A stretch of 64,000 nucleotides of DNA from Nageia nagi (GCA_050084985.1 JBITNC010000001.1:207762001-207826000); one strand, 5' to 3'. Positions 46,323 to 59,053 are shown, counted from the stretch's first letter. The notes: a model not told the origin generated them from the letters alone. Numbers and translations are program-made.

Positions 46323-47250
46323 TGTAGACACCTAAAAATGATCCTTCAGTCAAAAGTTGAACAAAGGGGATAAAAAAATAATATTTATTATAAAAGTTAT
46401 AATAAATGTGAATCTCTAACAATTGATTTAAAATATAGATGATCAACTCCAAATATCAGTTATTGACATCAAATATTGGTAATTAACTCTAAATATTAGT
46501 GATTGAATCCAAATATCAATGATTGAGTCCAAATGCTGATGATCAATACCCAATTATCAATTAGTATACAATCAGCAAAGATAAAATAAGATATCATGCT
46601 GTGGGGTGACTCATCCATTGAAATTATGGATCAAGAGTGAGTCATGATTAGTTTCATAGCTTTATGGAAGAGACAATGACTATTCTATATTTGGATGAGC
46701 TCTTGGGCTAGGTTGTTAGCCTCCAAAATGTGAAATCTAACCAATTTTTAAATATATAAGTAAAGCCTTTAGGAATGAAGAAAGTGACCTAAATTTGAAG
46801 CAGGATTACTTTGTAAAAATTAACTTAGAGCTTTTGAAGAGTTAAGTACTTTTTAAATGCACTTTTTCATGATATTATATTTACTATTTGATATTTTCTA
46901 TATGATCAGGTATGCTTGTAATTTTATTTTGGTATGTGTGCAAGGTCCATAGGTATTGAAGCAAAAAATATTAAAGGTTCATTGAGGTAGGAATAATTAG
47001 GAATCAAGAGATAACATTGAAACAAAGCAGGAGAGGAGAATCATCAAAAAATACATTGCAATTGCAGAGATTGCAACAACTACATATCGAATGCCAATGA
47101 TTAGAGATAATTATCAATGACTACATCTTGATTACTAAAGATTCTCTAAAAGCTTAAGAGGCTACAAAACATAACTTTGTAAAAGCCCTTCAAGAAAGGT
47201 GGCAAATCTAGAGATTCATTTTGTACAATTTAAGGTCATTCCAAAGAGCA
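46323..47250 (+). repeat. 3' LTR of the plus-strand Tat element (right end approximate)
   Basis: Begins TGTAGACACCTAAAAATGA, identical in its first 19 bases to the nested element's 5' LTR, after a polypurine tract. After that the two LTRs diverge completely by eye. The right end was not found; CACTA transposase coding begins near 47260, so the LTR ends before that. The 5' partner is missing. Confidence 0.7.
46440..46560 (+). repeat. ~20-bp minisatellite inside the LTR, about six copies
   Basis: Variants of AAATATTAGTGATTGAATCC repeat about every 20 bases: AAATATCAGTTATTGACATC, AAATATTGGTAATTAACTCT, AAATATTAGTGATTGAATCC, AAATATCAATGATTGAGTCC, AAATGCTGATGATCAATACC. Confidence 0.85.
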
Positions 47251-47259
47251 ATAAAATAC

Positions 47260-48500
47260 ATATTTATATTAATGTGTGTTTATCTTGTTTGCTAATAGGT
47301 TGGTTTTTTGGGTTGATAGAATAATATCCATTAGGTACTTTCATATTGTATAATATTTTATTGAACCTTTATTTCTCAACCTTTGATATATTGTAGGGTT
47401 ATTCTATAAGATATGTTTTTACAATATAGATTTTTCTCTATAATGAACTCCTAATATTTAATTATTTTAAATCATAATGAGAGTTTTTTCCATTATTTAA
47501 CTTTGTATCAATACCTAAAAATTTCCTAACTAGGATTTCATAGATATTTTTCTCTACATGCATCACATCCAAGTTATGATGAACTAAAAGATCTTGTTCA
47601 TAATAGAACTATCAAACTAAAATTATTTAATATTTGATAGATGTAATAATAAATGTAGTTATTAAAGTACATGTTGTACCTTATAATATAGTAGATCACA
47701 TAATATAGATTTCTTCTTCCATCCTTTAATGCTATCATCATTCTTCTTAATTTTTTTTTTAAATTTCTCAACTATATCTAATTTCAAGGGATATTTTGTA
47801 CCTTTTCTATTATTTTAGTCCTATTTAAATATAATAGTGCTTTACCCCACTCTTCATCATTATTAAAACATAATTTTTGATGATAAAATTGATGATCCAT
47901 AGAAAGAAATATCCTATGTCCTATAAAAATATTCTTGTTATTGAATGGAATTCATGTTGAACAAGTATTCTCCCTCACATATTAAACATGCAAACAATCC
48001 CTTTTTCATACATCCTACTAGGTTTCCATAAGTAGGAAAATAATGAATGGCCCATATAATTATTACTTTCATATTGAATCTAGTTTTTTGAAATATATTA
48101 TACATTTCTACTTCATCAGTACATAGTTTAAGAAAGTTATCAACCAATGGCTATAGATGAACATCTATATTAATGGTTGGTTACTGGGGGTGAGGTATTA
48201 ATAAGCTAAGCATTGAATTATTCATCATGATCAACATCCATGGTGGAAGGTTATATATGACCAACATAACATGACAACAACTTTAGTGAGAACTAAAGTT
48301 GATAGAAGGGTTGAACCCATTGGTTTCCATTGTTAATCATACATTACATGGCTCTTTAACAAAATTTGAACACATAGAATCTATCTTTTGCATGCTAGAG
48401 AGTTTACTAGATGTTGCATATTGCCATTCTAACTTTTATACTAAGAATACCACCTCATATTCTCTATGACATATATAGAGCTACAAGAACAAAGCAACTC
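47260..48500 (-). pseudogene. CACTA (En/Spm) TNP2-type transposase remnant
   Basis: Minus-strand sense pieces follow TNP2 order: MQHLVNSLAC near 48415, KEPCNV near 48345, TNGFNPSINFS near 48310, VIYNLPPWM near 48250, MLSLLIPHPQ near 48210, IDVHL near 48165, then 48147-47938 (FLKLCTDEVEMYN, then IIIWAIHYFPTYGNLVGC and ACLICE), GHRIFLSMDHQF near 47900, LDVMHVEKN near 47575 and KVPNGY near 47340. TNP2 cuts and joins CACTA elements. The conserved T-D-G-F is T-N-G-F here. Stops and frameshifts abound and no CACTA termini were located, so it is a decayed fragment. Confidence 0.88.
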
Positions 48501-49559
48501 ACTTCAACCATGTCTAATAATGTTGAGAGAAAAAAAATATAACAAATCTATTTGTATATAATAATCATTTACATATACATTGTTTGCAACCTATATAAAA
48601 TGGATAAATAACTTAACATTTTCATAGGAACCTTATTATTATTTTTTTTCATATGATGATCAAATTTCCAATGCAATTCATCATATTTTAGGCAATCTTG
48701 AAGATTTTCATATTATTTTCAATATAAAATAAAATCATTTTGGGGAATTGTATTATTAATTAAAAGGATATCTCTTAATAATTATAATAAATTGCCAAAG
48801 CTTTTATTTGTGTAATCATGTTTATCTTTGAGATGATATAATTTAGCTATTTTCAATAATGTTGTGCACTTTGTACAACCTAGGTATAATGGTTGTTTAT
48901 CAATATTGTGTACCACTCTACAAAATTCATTAGGAGTATATTCAAACTTGATATCATTATATTATAGTTCTTATCCACTCTATAATCAATTGATATTTTC
49001 CATTCCAATGATGTCATCTTATACATTTTTGATATTTGGACCCTCATCCATAGTGGTGTATGTGTTTGATGCATATTGGTCATGAGTAGATGGTTCTTAT
49101 CTTTGGGAATAAAAAATGTTATATATATTATCAAATCCATGCCAAAATAGGTTCTTACAAACCTCCTCAAAACTAAGATTTACGTATTTTGGCAACTCTA
49201 ATATGGATATCTAATTCTTTTAGTATCTATGGAATTAGTTTTTGCAAATGCAATGTATTTGTAAACCCCACAAAAATATTACTCACTATTTCTAGTTGCA
49301 TGTAACCATGCATTGTCCATAATTCTTGATGAAAAATCTACTTAAAATTATCCAAACCATAGATAAAGGTGAAAGTTAAAATTGATCAATTCTAAGAAAA
49401 ATAACTTTTTTTCTACATAAAAATGTCTATACAAGGTCATTATAAAGACAAAGTTAAATGAGTATATTATATACCAATAAAGGTATTGATAATATTAAAC
49501 TCTTTGATCTAATGAAGCATTTGGATTCAATACCAAATACACTCATATAATGAAAAGAA
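48501..49559 (-). other. Probable N-terminal side of the CACTA relic, not readable
   Basis: A 96-codon minus-strand frame at 48880-49170 and AT-rich sequence, in the place where the TNP2 N-terminus would lie. I could not match it to the family motif by motif. Otherwise no gene seen. Confidence 0.35.
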
Positions 49560-52500
49560 ATTCATGTGGTCTTGCTGATCATGACTTGCTTTGCATGATG
49601 TAAATAATTTTATGGTTTGTACTAATTGTAATATATACACAAAATGGATGTTCTAAAAAAGGCCCATATACATGTAACAAAAATGTGAAATAATACATAA
49701 GGATTGGGAATTATTTAATAATATGCATTATGAAAAATTTTTTTATTGGAATATAATTATCAAAGTATATGCAATTCATGGCTACAACAAGGATGCCCTT
49801 AAACTCTTTTACCTATTGAAGCATCCAATTTGGTTGCATGGTGATATTATGAATAATGATAAAGAATAATGGTGATATATTTACTAAGATATCATAAATG
49901 TAACTATCCAAAACTTATATAATTCATGATATTTTGAACAAGTTATCTTTGGGTAAATACATCTAAACCTTTATATCTTATTTTTCTTATTGTGGACGTA
50001 ATATAACATAGCATTTAATTTTTAGGTTTAACAATGAAACATACTGTAATTTCCTTCATTACCTATCCTATATCACTATAGTTTCATGGTCTATAATGAT
50101 TTTAAGGTATGCATAAAATAGGTTTTCTAAAAAAGGCCCATAAGACATATAGGTAAAATGTAAAAACATACATAAGGTTTGGGAATATGAGCATAATTGT
50201 GTAATGATGCATCTTAGGAATAAGGAAATAAGAGTGACTCTTGCTATTAAATTATTTACAACCATGTGGTATAACAATATCTCTAAACAAAATCTATACC
50301 TTGTTGAATCCACATTGAATACAAGATGCAACTAGCCTTTAAAGACATTCATTATATCATAATTTCATATATTGTAATGATTACAAGATATAAAAAATAT
50401 GATGTAAACACACTTTCATGGGATATAACAATTATACAATATGTACAAAATGGATATATTAAAAGGACCCATAATTTTTTTATAAAATACCTCATCAAGA
50501 TGTAATTTCTTGGATTGTAATGATCTAAGATATGCACAAAATGAAAGACTATAGAAATTGTGTTTGCATTAAATATTTTATAGGAATTGCATTATGTATC
50601 TACTTAAATGTCCATAATTTCTTATCATATAATGTACTTGGATCATTTTATATCATATTTTTGAAGCATCCAAGTTGGTTGTGTGGTATCATTATCAATA
50701 ATGTTGAAGCATAACTATGATAATATATTGAGAGCTTCTAAATATAGCTAACCTTGACTTATCTAATTCATGATATTTTGAATAGGTTATCCTAAAGGAA
50801 AAGATATTTTATTGTGCTTAATATGGAGGTAAGACAACATAGTATTTCAATTTCTATGTTGAATAATTGTTAAGTATTACAAGCATGTTTCAGGGTTCAT
50901 TTTAAGATCCCCTTCACGAAACTCCCTTAGAAAGTTTTTGGCAAATATGGATTAATACTAAATTTGAAAATATCAATGATTTTTGTAATTTTTGGAAAAC
51001 AATGAATATTTTTAGATTTTTTTTAAAAATATTAGTGATTGGACTAAAAAACATTTGAAATATTTTTGCAAATTGGGTTCTTTTAAAACTCCTAAAAATA
51101 GCCATTTCCAATGTTTAGGATCTTTAAAATTTGCTTATTAATGAATATTCATAGCTAAAATGAACCTTGGCATATTTTTACCATTTACCACTTTTAGGCT
51201 TGTTTTTGACACTTTATTAAAGTATAGTGTTTCATCATGTACATAGTTTTACAATTGATAATTACATATGCTCAATAGTCTCTATAGTCTTTTATTTTGT
51301 GCATATCCTACAATCATAGGATTAATCATTATACAAATATTATTGACATACTTTTCTATGTAGCCTATCTTGATGCAACTTTAAACTTCACTACCAAAAT
51401 ACCCATAAACCTTTAATTGGGTGTGTGCATGTGTGTACTTAGTCCTTATAAATCAAATGTTGTAGCTTATGTAGGCTATCTTAAGAATTACCTACCAGAT
51501 ATGGTATAAAGCATTTTGATTCATCTATAATGGTTTCATTGTATACAATGATTACAAGGTATGCATAAAATGTGTTTTCTAAAAAAGGCCCATAGATATG
51601 CATTCAAAATGTGGAAGAATACATAAGGACTAAGAATTATTTGATAAGGTGCATGATGCAAATAGTTTCATATTATATAATGATTATAGAATGCACATAA
51701 AATGGACTTTATGAAAAAGTCATAAACATGTATGCAAAATGTGGAAGAATATACAAGGCTTGAGATTTATTTGATAAGATGTACACTAGAATAGTTTCAT
51801 GGTATACAATAATTACAAGATAACAAAATGGATTTTTGGAAAAATATTAGTAGACATGTATGCAAAATGTAGAAGAATACATAAGACCCATGAATTGTTT
51901 GATAAGATGCACGATGGAAATACTATTTATTAGAATGCAATTATCAAAGGATATGCAATTCATGGCTATAACAAGGATGCTCTTAAACTCTTTAACCTAT
52001 TGAAGTATCCAACTTGGTTGTTTGGTGACATTATGAATAATGTTGAAGCATAACAATGATATATATATTAAATGCTTGTAAATGTAGCTATTCTTGATTT
52101 ATCTAATTCATGATATTTGAGTTAGTTAACCTATAGTAAATATATCCAATATTTATATATTATTGTTCTTATTATGAAGACAAGAGAACATGGCATTTAA
52201 ATTTCTAGGTTGAATAATTATTAAGTATTACAAGCTTATTTTTGTTGACTTACCATATTTGGACTAGTTTTTAACAATTTCTTAAAGTATAGTGTTTCAT
52301 AATATAGCTTATTTTATACTTAATAATGGCATCTTATTAAAAGTTTCAACAAGTATTTCATTTTATGCATATCATGTAACCCTATGATTAATCATTATAC
52401 ATGTATTATTTACCTTCTTGGTCATGCAAGCTATCTTGAGGGAGCTTTGAACTTCACTACCAACATACCCATAAAGTTTTGAATTGGGTGTGTGGATGTA

Positions 52501-53260
52501 TCTACTTGGTACTTCTAAATTAAATGTTGTGGTTTGTACAAACTATCTTGAGGAATCTTTTAAATTCACTACCAAAATATCCATAAACTATGAATTAGGT
52601 ATATGCATATGTCTACTTGGTATTTGTAAATTGAATGTTGTGGTTCAAAAATAATATCTTGAGGAATCTTTGAACTTCATTGCCAAAATACCCATAAACC
52701 TTGAATTGGGTATGTATATGTGTCTACTTGGTGTTCATAAATTGAATATTATAATTTTTATAGGCTTTGGAAGCTTTGAATATTCATTGCCAAAACATCC
52801 ATAAATCCTAAATTGGGTGCATAGATGTGTCTATTAAGTGCTTGTAAATTGAATGTTGTGTATTTTTTTGATAGGAAGCATAATGTAAATAATGTTTCAT
52901 AGTTTGAAATGATTATATGATACACAAAAAGGCCCTTAGACACATGAAATTTGTGGAAGAATAAAAAAATACTTGGGATTTATTTTATAATATGCATGAT
53001 GAAAATATAATTTCATGGTTTATAATGATTATGTAATATACAAAATGGATTTTCTAAAAAATGCCCATAGAAATATGAAATTTATGGAAGAATAGATAAT
53101 ACCCAAGATAACTTTGATAATATGCATGATGAAAATATAGTTTCATGATATGCAATTATTATAATATTCATGGGTTTTCTAAAAGAATGAAAAAAATATA
53201 AAGTAAGAACATATATGTATAATGTAAAATAATGCATAAGGTTATAAACTAAAATACCTT
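49560..53260. repeat. Mosaic satellite-like array with ~135-bp and ~110-bp units
   Basis: Unit A (~135 bp) has GTTTCATGGTATACAATGAT, GGTATGCATAAAATGG, TTCTAAAAAAGGCCCATAGA, CATGTATGCAAAATGTGGAA, GAATACATAAGG and TTTGATAAGATGCATGATG; tandem copies at about 51535-51920 and 52880-53160, single ones near 49600, 50085 and 50360. Unit B (~110 bp) is at 52425-52865. A longer block (ATTCATGGCTA, CAAGGATGC, ATTGAAGCATCCAA, TTCATGATATTTTGA) occurs near 49770-49950, 50665-50790 and 51950-52130, giving a higher order. No coding sequence. It may be internal repeats of the neighbouring CACTA element. Confidence 0.8.
52425..52865. repeat. ~110-bp tandem repeat, four copies plus a distant one
   Basis: Each copy has ATCTTGAGGAATCTTTGAA, CTTCACTACCAAAATACCCA, TAAACCTTGAATTGGGT, GTGTCTACTTGGT and AAATTGAATGTTGTGG. 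Copies start near 52432, 52540, 52650 and 52765; another lies near 51368-51470. Confidence 0.9.
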
Positions 53261-53750
53261 ATTACACCTCATAGATAACATGTATCCCCTCATCTTACCT
53301 TGTATCCTCTAGTCTCACCACATCTCCTCTTGTCTGGTCTCCCTTCTCCTCTCTCATCTTAACAATACACCAAATTTCCTCTCTCCTCCAATCCTTATGC
53401 TCAAAAAATTAGAAATGACAAAAAATTCCAAGTAACCCATCTAAGATCCCCACCTACACCTTTTTTTAAGTTTTTCTTATTTTCACTAAGGGGTGGTTTT
53501 TAACCACCCCATAAATATTTTTTGGGGTAGCTAAAAATTATCTTGCTAAAATTGCCACTAAACTTTAAAAATTGGCAGTTTAAAATGACCCATAAAAATT
53601 GCCTCAACTTAGCCATCCCCAAATTCCTGTTTTATTATAATTTCAAGTATTAATATTATATCATCTTTAAATTTATATTACCTTAAAATACCTCAAATTA
53701 ATTTATCCTCTTCCACATTACAAATAAGAGCTTTCAATGATACTATATCT
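53261..53750. other. Non-coding: CT-rich tract and a short perfect hairpin
   Basis: About 53285-53400 is pyrimidine-rich (CTCCTCTTGTCTGGTCTCCC and similar). At 53490-53510 GGGGTGGTT and AACCACCCC form a 9-bp stem with a 3-base loop. No gene. Confidence 0.6.
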
Positions 53751-53756
53751 TCCACT

Positions 53757-54371
53757 ATGTGTACTATTCTTCTACAACTTTGTGTGGGTCCTAGAAGTTT
53801 ACATACATTATTTCATGTCATTAAAGGATATGTATATTATAATATTTTATTTGGAATACCATGGATATATGGAATGAGATGTGATCCTTCTACTTTACAT
53901 CAATGTATTAAATTTATCTATGAAGGAAATATGTGTTATATTAAAGTTTATATGAAATCATTTAAATATTGTAATTATATCCCTTCCCCTCATGAAATAA
54001 TTCTTTATTTCACACATCGTATGCCAATAAATTCTCCATCCACTTCTATTCCATCTAATGTTATATCTCCCAATGAGGTTCCTTCTATTGCTAAATCAAA
54101 TGAGAAATCTATTATTAGTTATACATCTCCCCCCATAGGTGAGTATACATTAAATGATCAATATATCACTCTACCTAATATTCCCTCTATTAGATACATG
54201 GTTAATCCTACAATATATACTAAATTTAAGGAACCATATCTTAAACCTATATCCTTTGTTCATGAAGGGAATGATATGTCAAGTATAGCTACATCAATTG
54301 GGGAACCTCAACCTTATTCTTCATCTAGTGCTCCTCTTGATCATGTATCAAAATATACATTTATCACATAA
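53757..54371 (+). pseudogene. Tat-type pol: protease end and linker
   Basis: Open for 204 codons. The part YYNILFGIPWIYGMRC and PSTLHQCIKFIYEGN is the conserved end of Tat protease (ILLGRPWIH..AVPSTLHQ.LKF). A Ser/Pro/Ile-rich linker follows. The active-site half of the protease is not seen upstream, so the first coding bases of this element are lost. The unusual openness here contrasts with the stop-rich rest of the pol. Confidence 0.8.
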
Positions 54372-55539
54372 TAATTTGATGAAAAATATGGTTGGAAAGT
54401 ACATGAACTTGGTAAGTATGAAAAAGGTTTAAAAAATCCCATGATTATTGATTCTTATAAACCTCTTGATAAAACTAGTTTGGGCTATAAAAGATAAACA
54501 TTAGTCATTAGTTATATCAAATTAAAAGGAACCATCTTATAAAGAGGATATTTCTAATGATAGAATTCCTCAATTACATTGTATAGAATTTGAAAAGGAT
54601 TTATGTTTAAAATTTTTATTTTCTATTAATACCCTTTCACATGAGATTATTCCATCAATCAACATTCGACCATGGTCATCCAATTTTGTGGTCATTGATA
54701 ATACTATTTTCCTTGATCATGGTCTTGATTCTTTTGATGTTTATTTTAATCCTTCCTTCAATAATAGTTTGCTTGTTTATTATGAAATTACTACATCTCC
54801 TACACCTTTCATGTTAAATTTTGATAATGAGGATTTTATTCAAGAGTTTGCAAGTGTTGATGTGGAAGAATTCTCTCATGTATGATCCACTTACTCATTA
54901 TATTTGCATTATATCTATGGATATTTTTACACCTTTGAAATATGTTTAAAATGGATTACATTGTATTTCCTATTAATATTTATCAAAATTTATTTTTATT
55001 AGAAAATTATCATATTTTTTTAGATTATTTTGCAAGTGATGAGTATATAGTAAATTATCTTGGGAGCTATACTCATCTTCTTTCATGATATAAGAATATT
55101 TATGCTCCATTTTTCAACATGGAAGGTTATTTTGAGAAATATTATTCTAACTTTGATACTTATAAAAATAATATTCTTAATATGGAAGAATAATTTGATA
55201 AATATAACTCACAAAATGAGGAAGATGAAGTTAATTTACTCCTTATACCTTCACAATTAGATGATATCTCCCATATGTTAATTGAAGAAACTATTGATTT
55301 TGACATTGGTGAATACCCTAATAAGCCATACATTATTTTACTTGGAAAAGTATTGATACAAGAGGAATAAGATCAATTTATCAATATTATTAATAAATAA
55401 CATTTTTTCTTGGAAATATGCTAACATGCCTAGACTAGACTCTAATTTGGTTGTTCATAACCTTATCCTTGAAAAATCTACAAAACCTATAAAGTAAAAA
55501 CTTAAAATAAGAACCTAAAAGTTGCATTTATTATTAAAT
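54372..55539 (+). pseudogene. Tat-type pol: spacer between protease and RT
   Basis: Sense pieces include 54688-54885 (DNTIFLDHGLDSFDVYFNP, then FDNEDFIQEF) and MLIEETIDFDIGEYPNKP near 55275, an acidic linker also found at 42840 in the other plus-strand element, which ties the two to the same lineage. Interrupted by stops. Confidence 0.65.
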
Positions 55540-57108
55540 AATAACTTCAAAAACTTTTATATGTTGGTATTATTACACCTATTGATTATCCTAAATGGGT
55601 ATATAATGTTGTTTCTATGGTTAAAAAGACTAGGGTAATTTGTATTTGTACTAATTTTTGAGATATAAATAAAGCTTGTCCAAAAGATGATTTTCCATTA
55701 TCTAACATTGTAGATACTACTATTGGTCATGAAATGATTTCAATTATGGATGATTTTAGTGGATACAATTAGAATCATATTACAAAAGATGATCAACATA
55801 AAATTTCCTTCATAACACCTTGGAGAACCTTTTGCTATAAGGTCATGCCCTTTGGTTTAAAGAATGAAAGTGCCACTTACCATTGTGCTATGAATTATAC
55901 ATGTCATGATTACATGGGTGATATTGTTTAATCCTATATTGATGATTTATTAGCCAAATCTAAAACTAAATATGCATTCCATCAAGTTCTTAAAAATATT
56001 TTTAAAAGACTCCTTGAACATAATGATAAAGTTAATCTAAAAAAGTGTGTCTTTGGTGTAACTTATGGTAATCTATTTGGTTATATTATTTGTAAAAGAG
56101 GGATTGAGTTTCATCCTACCAAAATCAAAGCTATAATTGAAATGCATCCTCCTAATATTATTAAAGAAATAAGAATATTGAGAAATATCAAAGCAATTTA
56201 TAGATTTATTGCATAATTATCAAGCAAATGTAAAACTTTTAATCACCTTTTAGAGAAAGGTATCAAATGTAAATGGAAAAAGGAGTGTAAATAAGTCTTT
56301 GATAAATTAAAATATATTGCATATATACTTTAGTTTTAATTCCACTAAATATTTCATGTTAATTTCACTTATATATTTTTACTACTGAAGTTGCTATTGG
56401 TAGTATGTTAGCTTAAAAAAATAATATGAATAAATAATAAGTCATATAGTACATAAGTTGTACCTTTATGATAATGAGGTTCAATATATATATATATATT
56501 AAAAAGTTATACCTTGCTATTGCTAATGCAACATGTAAATTTAGACATTACATGTTAAACCATAAAACTTATGCTATTTTTAGACATGCTCCATTAAGAT
56601 ATATGATGAGTCATGCTTACATTAATTCAAGAACATTTAAATGGATTATGCTTTTAATTGAATATGATATTGAATTCATAAATCAAATATCAATTAAAGG
56701 TTAAGTTATTATTTATCAACTTGCTAGATCTCTAATTAATGATTCTCAACCATTATCAATTGATTTTCCTGATGACCCCATTTTCCTATTGGTTGAAGAT
56801 GAGAAATTTATTGATCATGAAGATAAAATTGATATTACCATTTACTATAATGGATCTAAATATGAATAAGGGGGTGGTAATAGTATTATTTTTATCATAC
56901 ATAAAGTAAAAATCTATTTCCTTATCTTTTAAACTATAATTCCCTTGCACTAATAACATGGCAAAATATGAGGCCCTAGTCCTTGGTCCACAAATTGCAA
57001 TAATATTAAACTTTAAGAAAATCAAATCATTGGAGATTCTCAACTTATTGTTAATTAGGTTCTTGGTACTTATCAATTTCATAATAAATTTAAAAATAAA
57101 TTATTTCA
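55540..57108 (+). pseudogene. Tat-type pol: RT and RNase H regions
   Basis: Sense pieces: ITPIDYPKWVYNVVSMVKK near 55575, INKACPKDDFPLSNIVD, MDDFSGYN near 55750, WRTFCYKVMPFGLKNESATY near 55830, catalytic SYIDDLLAKSK near 55935 with both Asp kept, HNDKVNLKKCVFGVTYGN near 56025, and LSSKCKTFNHLLEKGIKCKW. The first RNase H end is at 56468-56704 (FRHYMLNHKTYA, APLRYMM). The second RNase H appears as NMAKYEALVLG near 56960 and a GDSQLIV piece near 57040. A (TA)n run lies at 56483-56499. Broken by stops; interrupted at 57109 by an insertion. Confidence 0.85.
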
Positions 57109-57118
57109 AATAAAAGTG
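57109..57118. other. Candidate target-site duplication (AATAAAAGTG), left copy
   Basis: The 10-mer recurs at 59054-59063, at the other edge of the non-coding block that splits RNase H from integrase. A-rich, so chance is possible. Confidence 0.45.
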
Positions 57119-59053
57119 ATCCCTTTCTATATTACTTAAACCTAAACATTTAACTAGTATGTGCAGGCTAGACTAGACCATATAAGCATAAACTACAAAA
57201 CAAAATTGATTAAAAACACTTAAGGAGGCCTCTTCAAGCCATAATTTTTAATCAAAATATCAAATGATAATAATGTAACTAGTTTAAGGTGGTGTTAAGA
57301 AACACCAAACATTACTTGATGATGCCATTTTTTGATGATAATATCTGATCTAGCTGATTAGATCCCAAGATGAACCCAAAATATCTTCACTATCCAAACA
57401 TACTAGTTTCCCAAATGCAGGGGCATTTCTCTATCAAAACATGAAGACCTTGGGCATTTCATAATATTCAAGCATAAAGGACAAGATTCAAAACTCAATA
57501 CACATGATAGGATGAGATAAGCCTATTATGGAAATAGAACATGAAAATACGATCAAGAAATGTGATGGGTATGTCTTTGGTTTGATAAGAGGAACAAAGA
57601 TTAAAATGACTAATTTTAGCTTACCCCAAGACTAATGCTTCCTAATAACTCTTCTTAGATGCTCATGGGATATTATTGGATGTGGTAGATTCAAAATTTG
57701 TCACTTCCAGGACTCAGGAATCAACAAATTTGAAGCTTAATGTATGCACCACTTTCTAGCATCAAAATGGAGATGGAATCTTGCTTAAATAGATTTCTAA
57801 GACATGTCAAATCACCAATATAGAATCTATAAGAATTTCAAATTGAAAATGGTTATTTCTTGATTGATCTTTGATTGAATTTGAATTGGATATGATTGGA
57901 GATAAATTAGAAATATATCCATTCATTTCTTTTGTTTTTTGTTTGCTGAGCATATTTGGAACATAACCAGTGAGTCATCAATCAATGACTTGAGTTTCAT
58001 ATTTTCTTATTTTCCTACTAGATGAATCATCAATGACATGGCAAGGTGAGGTGTAAAATCTATCTAGCTATTTTCTTACAAAATAGATAATAAATAAATT
58101 AATCATATTAATGTGACTAACATTAATAAACATCAATATAATAATATTTTGACAATACAAAGTAAATGTTCAAATATAATTAACATGAGTAATGTTAATT
58201 AAATTTGAGGCATAAAAAACTAAGGTCAAAATCATAAATAACATGACTAATGTTAATTATAATTTTCAAATAAATGAATATAGTCCAAAGTACAATAAAC
58301 ATGACTAAATTTAATTGCACTTTAACCAAAAATGATTACAATTAAAAACTATAATTAATATGACTAATATTAATTATCTTTTCCAAATGACTATAATCAA
58401 AATGCAATAAACATGAATAAGTTTAGTTGAATTTTCCTAATAAATGATTATAATAAAAAATACATTAAACATGACTAACATAAATTGCATTTTCTAAAAT
58501 AAGTGACTATGATTGAAACACAATAAACATGACTAAGTTTAATTGCGATTGCCAAGTAAATGAATATGATAAAAATGCAATAAATATGACTAAGTTTAAT
58601 TGCAATTTTTCAATAAATGATTATGATCAAAAATACATTAAACATGACTAAGTTTAATTGTATTTTCCAAAACAAGTGACTATGGTTGAAATGCAATAAA
58701 CATGACTAAGTTTAATTGAGATTCCCAAGAAAATAACTATGATCAAAATGCAATAAATATGACTAAGTTTAATTGCAATTCTAAAGTAAATAATTACGAT
58801 AAAAAATACATTAAATATGACTAAGTTTAATTGCATTTTCCAAAGCAAATGACTATGATTGAAATGCAATAAATATGACTAAGTTTAATTATGATTCCAA
58901 GGAAAATAATTATGATTGAAAATACATTAAACATGACTAAGTTTAATTATTTTTTCTAAAGCAAATGACTATGATAAAAAATACTCAATAATCAATAATT
59001 AATAAAGTATCATTAAATGTAACCAAATTAACTAAATAATAAAGCATGCTAAT
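57119..59053. mobile_element. ~1.9-kb non-coding insertion in pol
   Basis: Pol sense frame stops near 57110 and resumes near 59075 with GTKFEYLHKYKL. The block between has no domain on either strand. The left half (57119-58090) is of mixed composition; the right half is a 59-bp tandem array (58100-58960). The flanking 10-bp direct repeat would suit a Mutator-type insertion (9-11 bp), but no inverted ends were seen. Could also be an LTR of an unknown element. Confidence 0.55.
58100..58960. repeat. ~59-bp tandem array, about 15 copies
   Basis: AACATGACTAAGTTTAATTG or a near form starts near 58107, 58180, 58240, 58300, 58360, 58410, 58470, 58527, 58586, 58642, 58700, 58756, 58815, 58873 and 58932. 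Each is followed by TTTTCCAAANCAAATGACTATGAT-like sequence and AAAATGCAAT. Neighbours sometimes match better two units away, hinting at a dimer unit. Earlier copies (to ~58480) are more divergent. Confidence 0.93.

Noticed and set aside
53484-53500. CACTAAGGGG as a CACTA transposon end
   Set aside because: It points away from the TNP2 relic, and no matching TAGTG end or 3-bp duplication was found.
58100-58960. CRISPR-like regular array
   Set aside because: Whole units repeat with drift in both parts, no unique spacers, and the context is plant transposon DNA; a tandem satellite.
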